From positions 4,915 through 65,723 of IMG/VR virus record IMGVR_UViG_3300001450_000029: a stretch of DNA of 60,809 nt; one strand, 5' to 3'. Source of the stretch: a virus. The notes beneath the pieces are model-generated. The model had not been told where the DNA came from and ran no database searches. It saw only the letters and a program-made list of their open reading frames with translations. A program made the position numbers and the translations under genes. Shown here piece by piece: positions 60,709-60,809 of this stretch (its first letter is position 1; every line of letters begins with the position of its first letter).

Positions 60709-60809
60709 TCTTCTTCATCTCCCTCTATTGGTCCCATTTGATGGAATGTTATCTTGTATTGTGCGCTACCTCTTGTTGCTAAATCACGCATCCGATGAGC
60801 GAAGTTGGT
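60705..60809 (-). CDS. Partial gene at the right edge
   Basis: The frame is open from the window edge to a TGA at 60705; 34 residues are visible, ending in an acidic EGDEEE. An ATG exists at 60791, so the gene could also be a 29-codon micro-gene. ATGA coupling with the next gene supports translation. Confidence 0.5.
   Translation of the reverse strand, partial: TNFAHRMRDLATRGSAQYKITFHQMGPIEGDEEE

Overview
The window looks like most of the genome of a tailed, double-stranded DNA virus of archaea. The tailed-virus evidence is a full HK97-type module: terminase, portal, prohead protease with scaffold, decoration protein, major capsid protein, tail tube, tape measure and baseplate. The archaeal evidence is the replication set: family B polymerase, PCNA-like clamp, RFC-type clamp loader, a PriS-PriL type primase, an MCM-like AAA+ ATPase, an XPF/ERCC4 nuclease and a Cas4-like nuclease. 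Promoters also look archaeal, with TTTATA-type boxes about 26 bp before the first codon, which implies leaderless mRNAs. Many internal genes carry GGTGAT/GGAG ribosome sites instead. The combination, low GC and 'GCTD...NYDP..DDGSC' surface repeats recall magroviruses of Marine Group II (Poseidoniales). That host assignment is inference from gene content, not a database match.

Layout. 1-2205: gene-poor region with a partial membrane/zinc protein leaving the left edge, about 800 bp of non-coding DNA packed with perfect short hairpins, and a very acidic 167-aa protein. 2206-2529: a small plus-strand gene. 2526-5477 (minus): terminase operon. 5478-5773: divergent promoter region with a 117-bp palindromic element. 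5774-13806 (plus): portal, small membrane proteins, nuclease, surface protein, protease/scaffold, decoration, capsid and connectors. 13809-25391 (plus): three collagen-like fibre proteins followed by a prolyl-4-hydroxylase-like 2OG-Fe(II) oxygenase. 25391-41320 (plus): small membrane proteins, neck, tail tube, a tail-assembly-chaperone pair with a probable -1 frameshift, tape measure and a 2318-aa baseplate protein. 41314-60809 (minus): replication and recombination genes, many small winged-helix and zinc-ribbon proteins, then a run of small unknown genes leaving the right edge.

Genes are extremely tight. Convergent genes overlap at their stops (2526-2529, 41314-41320), and most neighbours overlap by ATGA, TAATG or TGATG. 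This coupling exposes several micro-genes of 20-55 codons that simple length cut-offs miss.

The most interesting signals are: the collagen plus hydroxylase cassette; a frame-independent, strongly over-represented AGCAAC/GTTGCT word over the whole window; two homologous long palindromic elements at 5.6 and 57.4 kb; the hairpin cluster at 0.66-1.46 kb; and a putative structured RNA at 58.2 kb whose first base lies where the adjacent TATA box predicts transcription to start.
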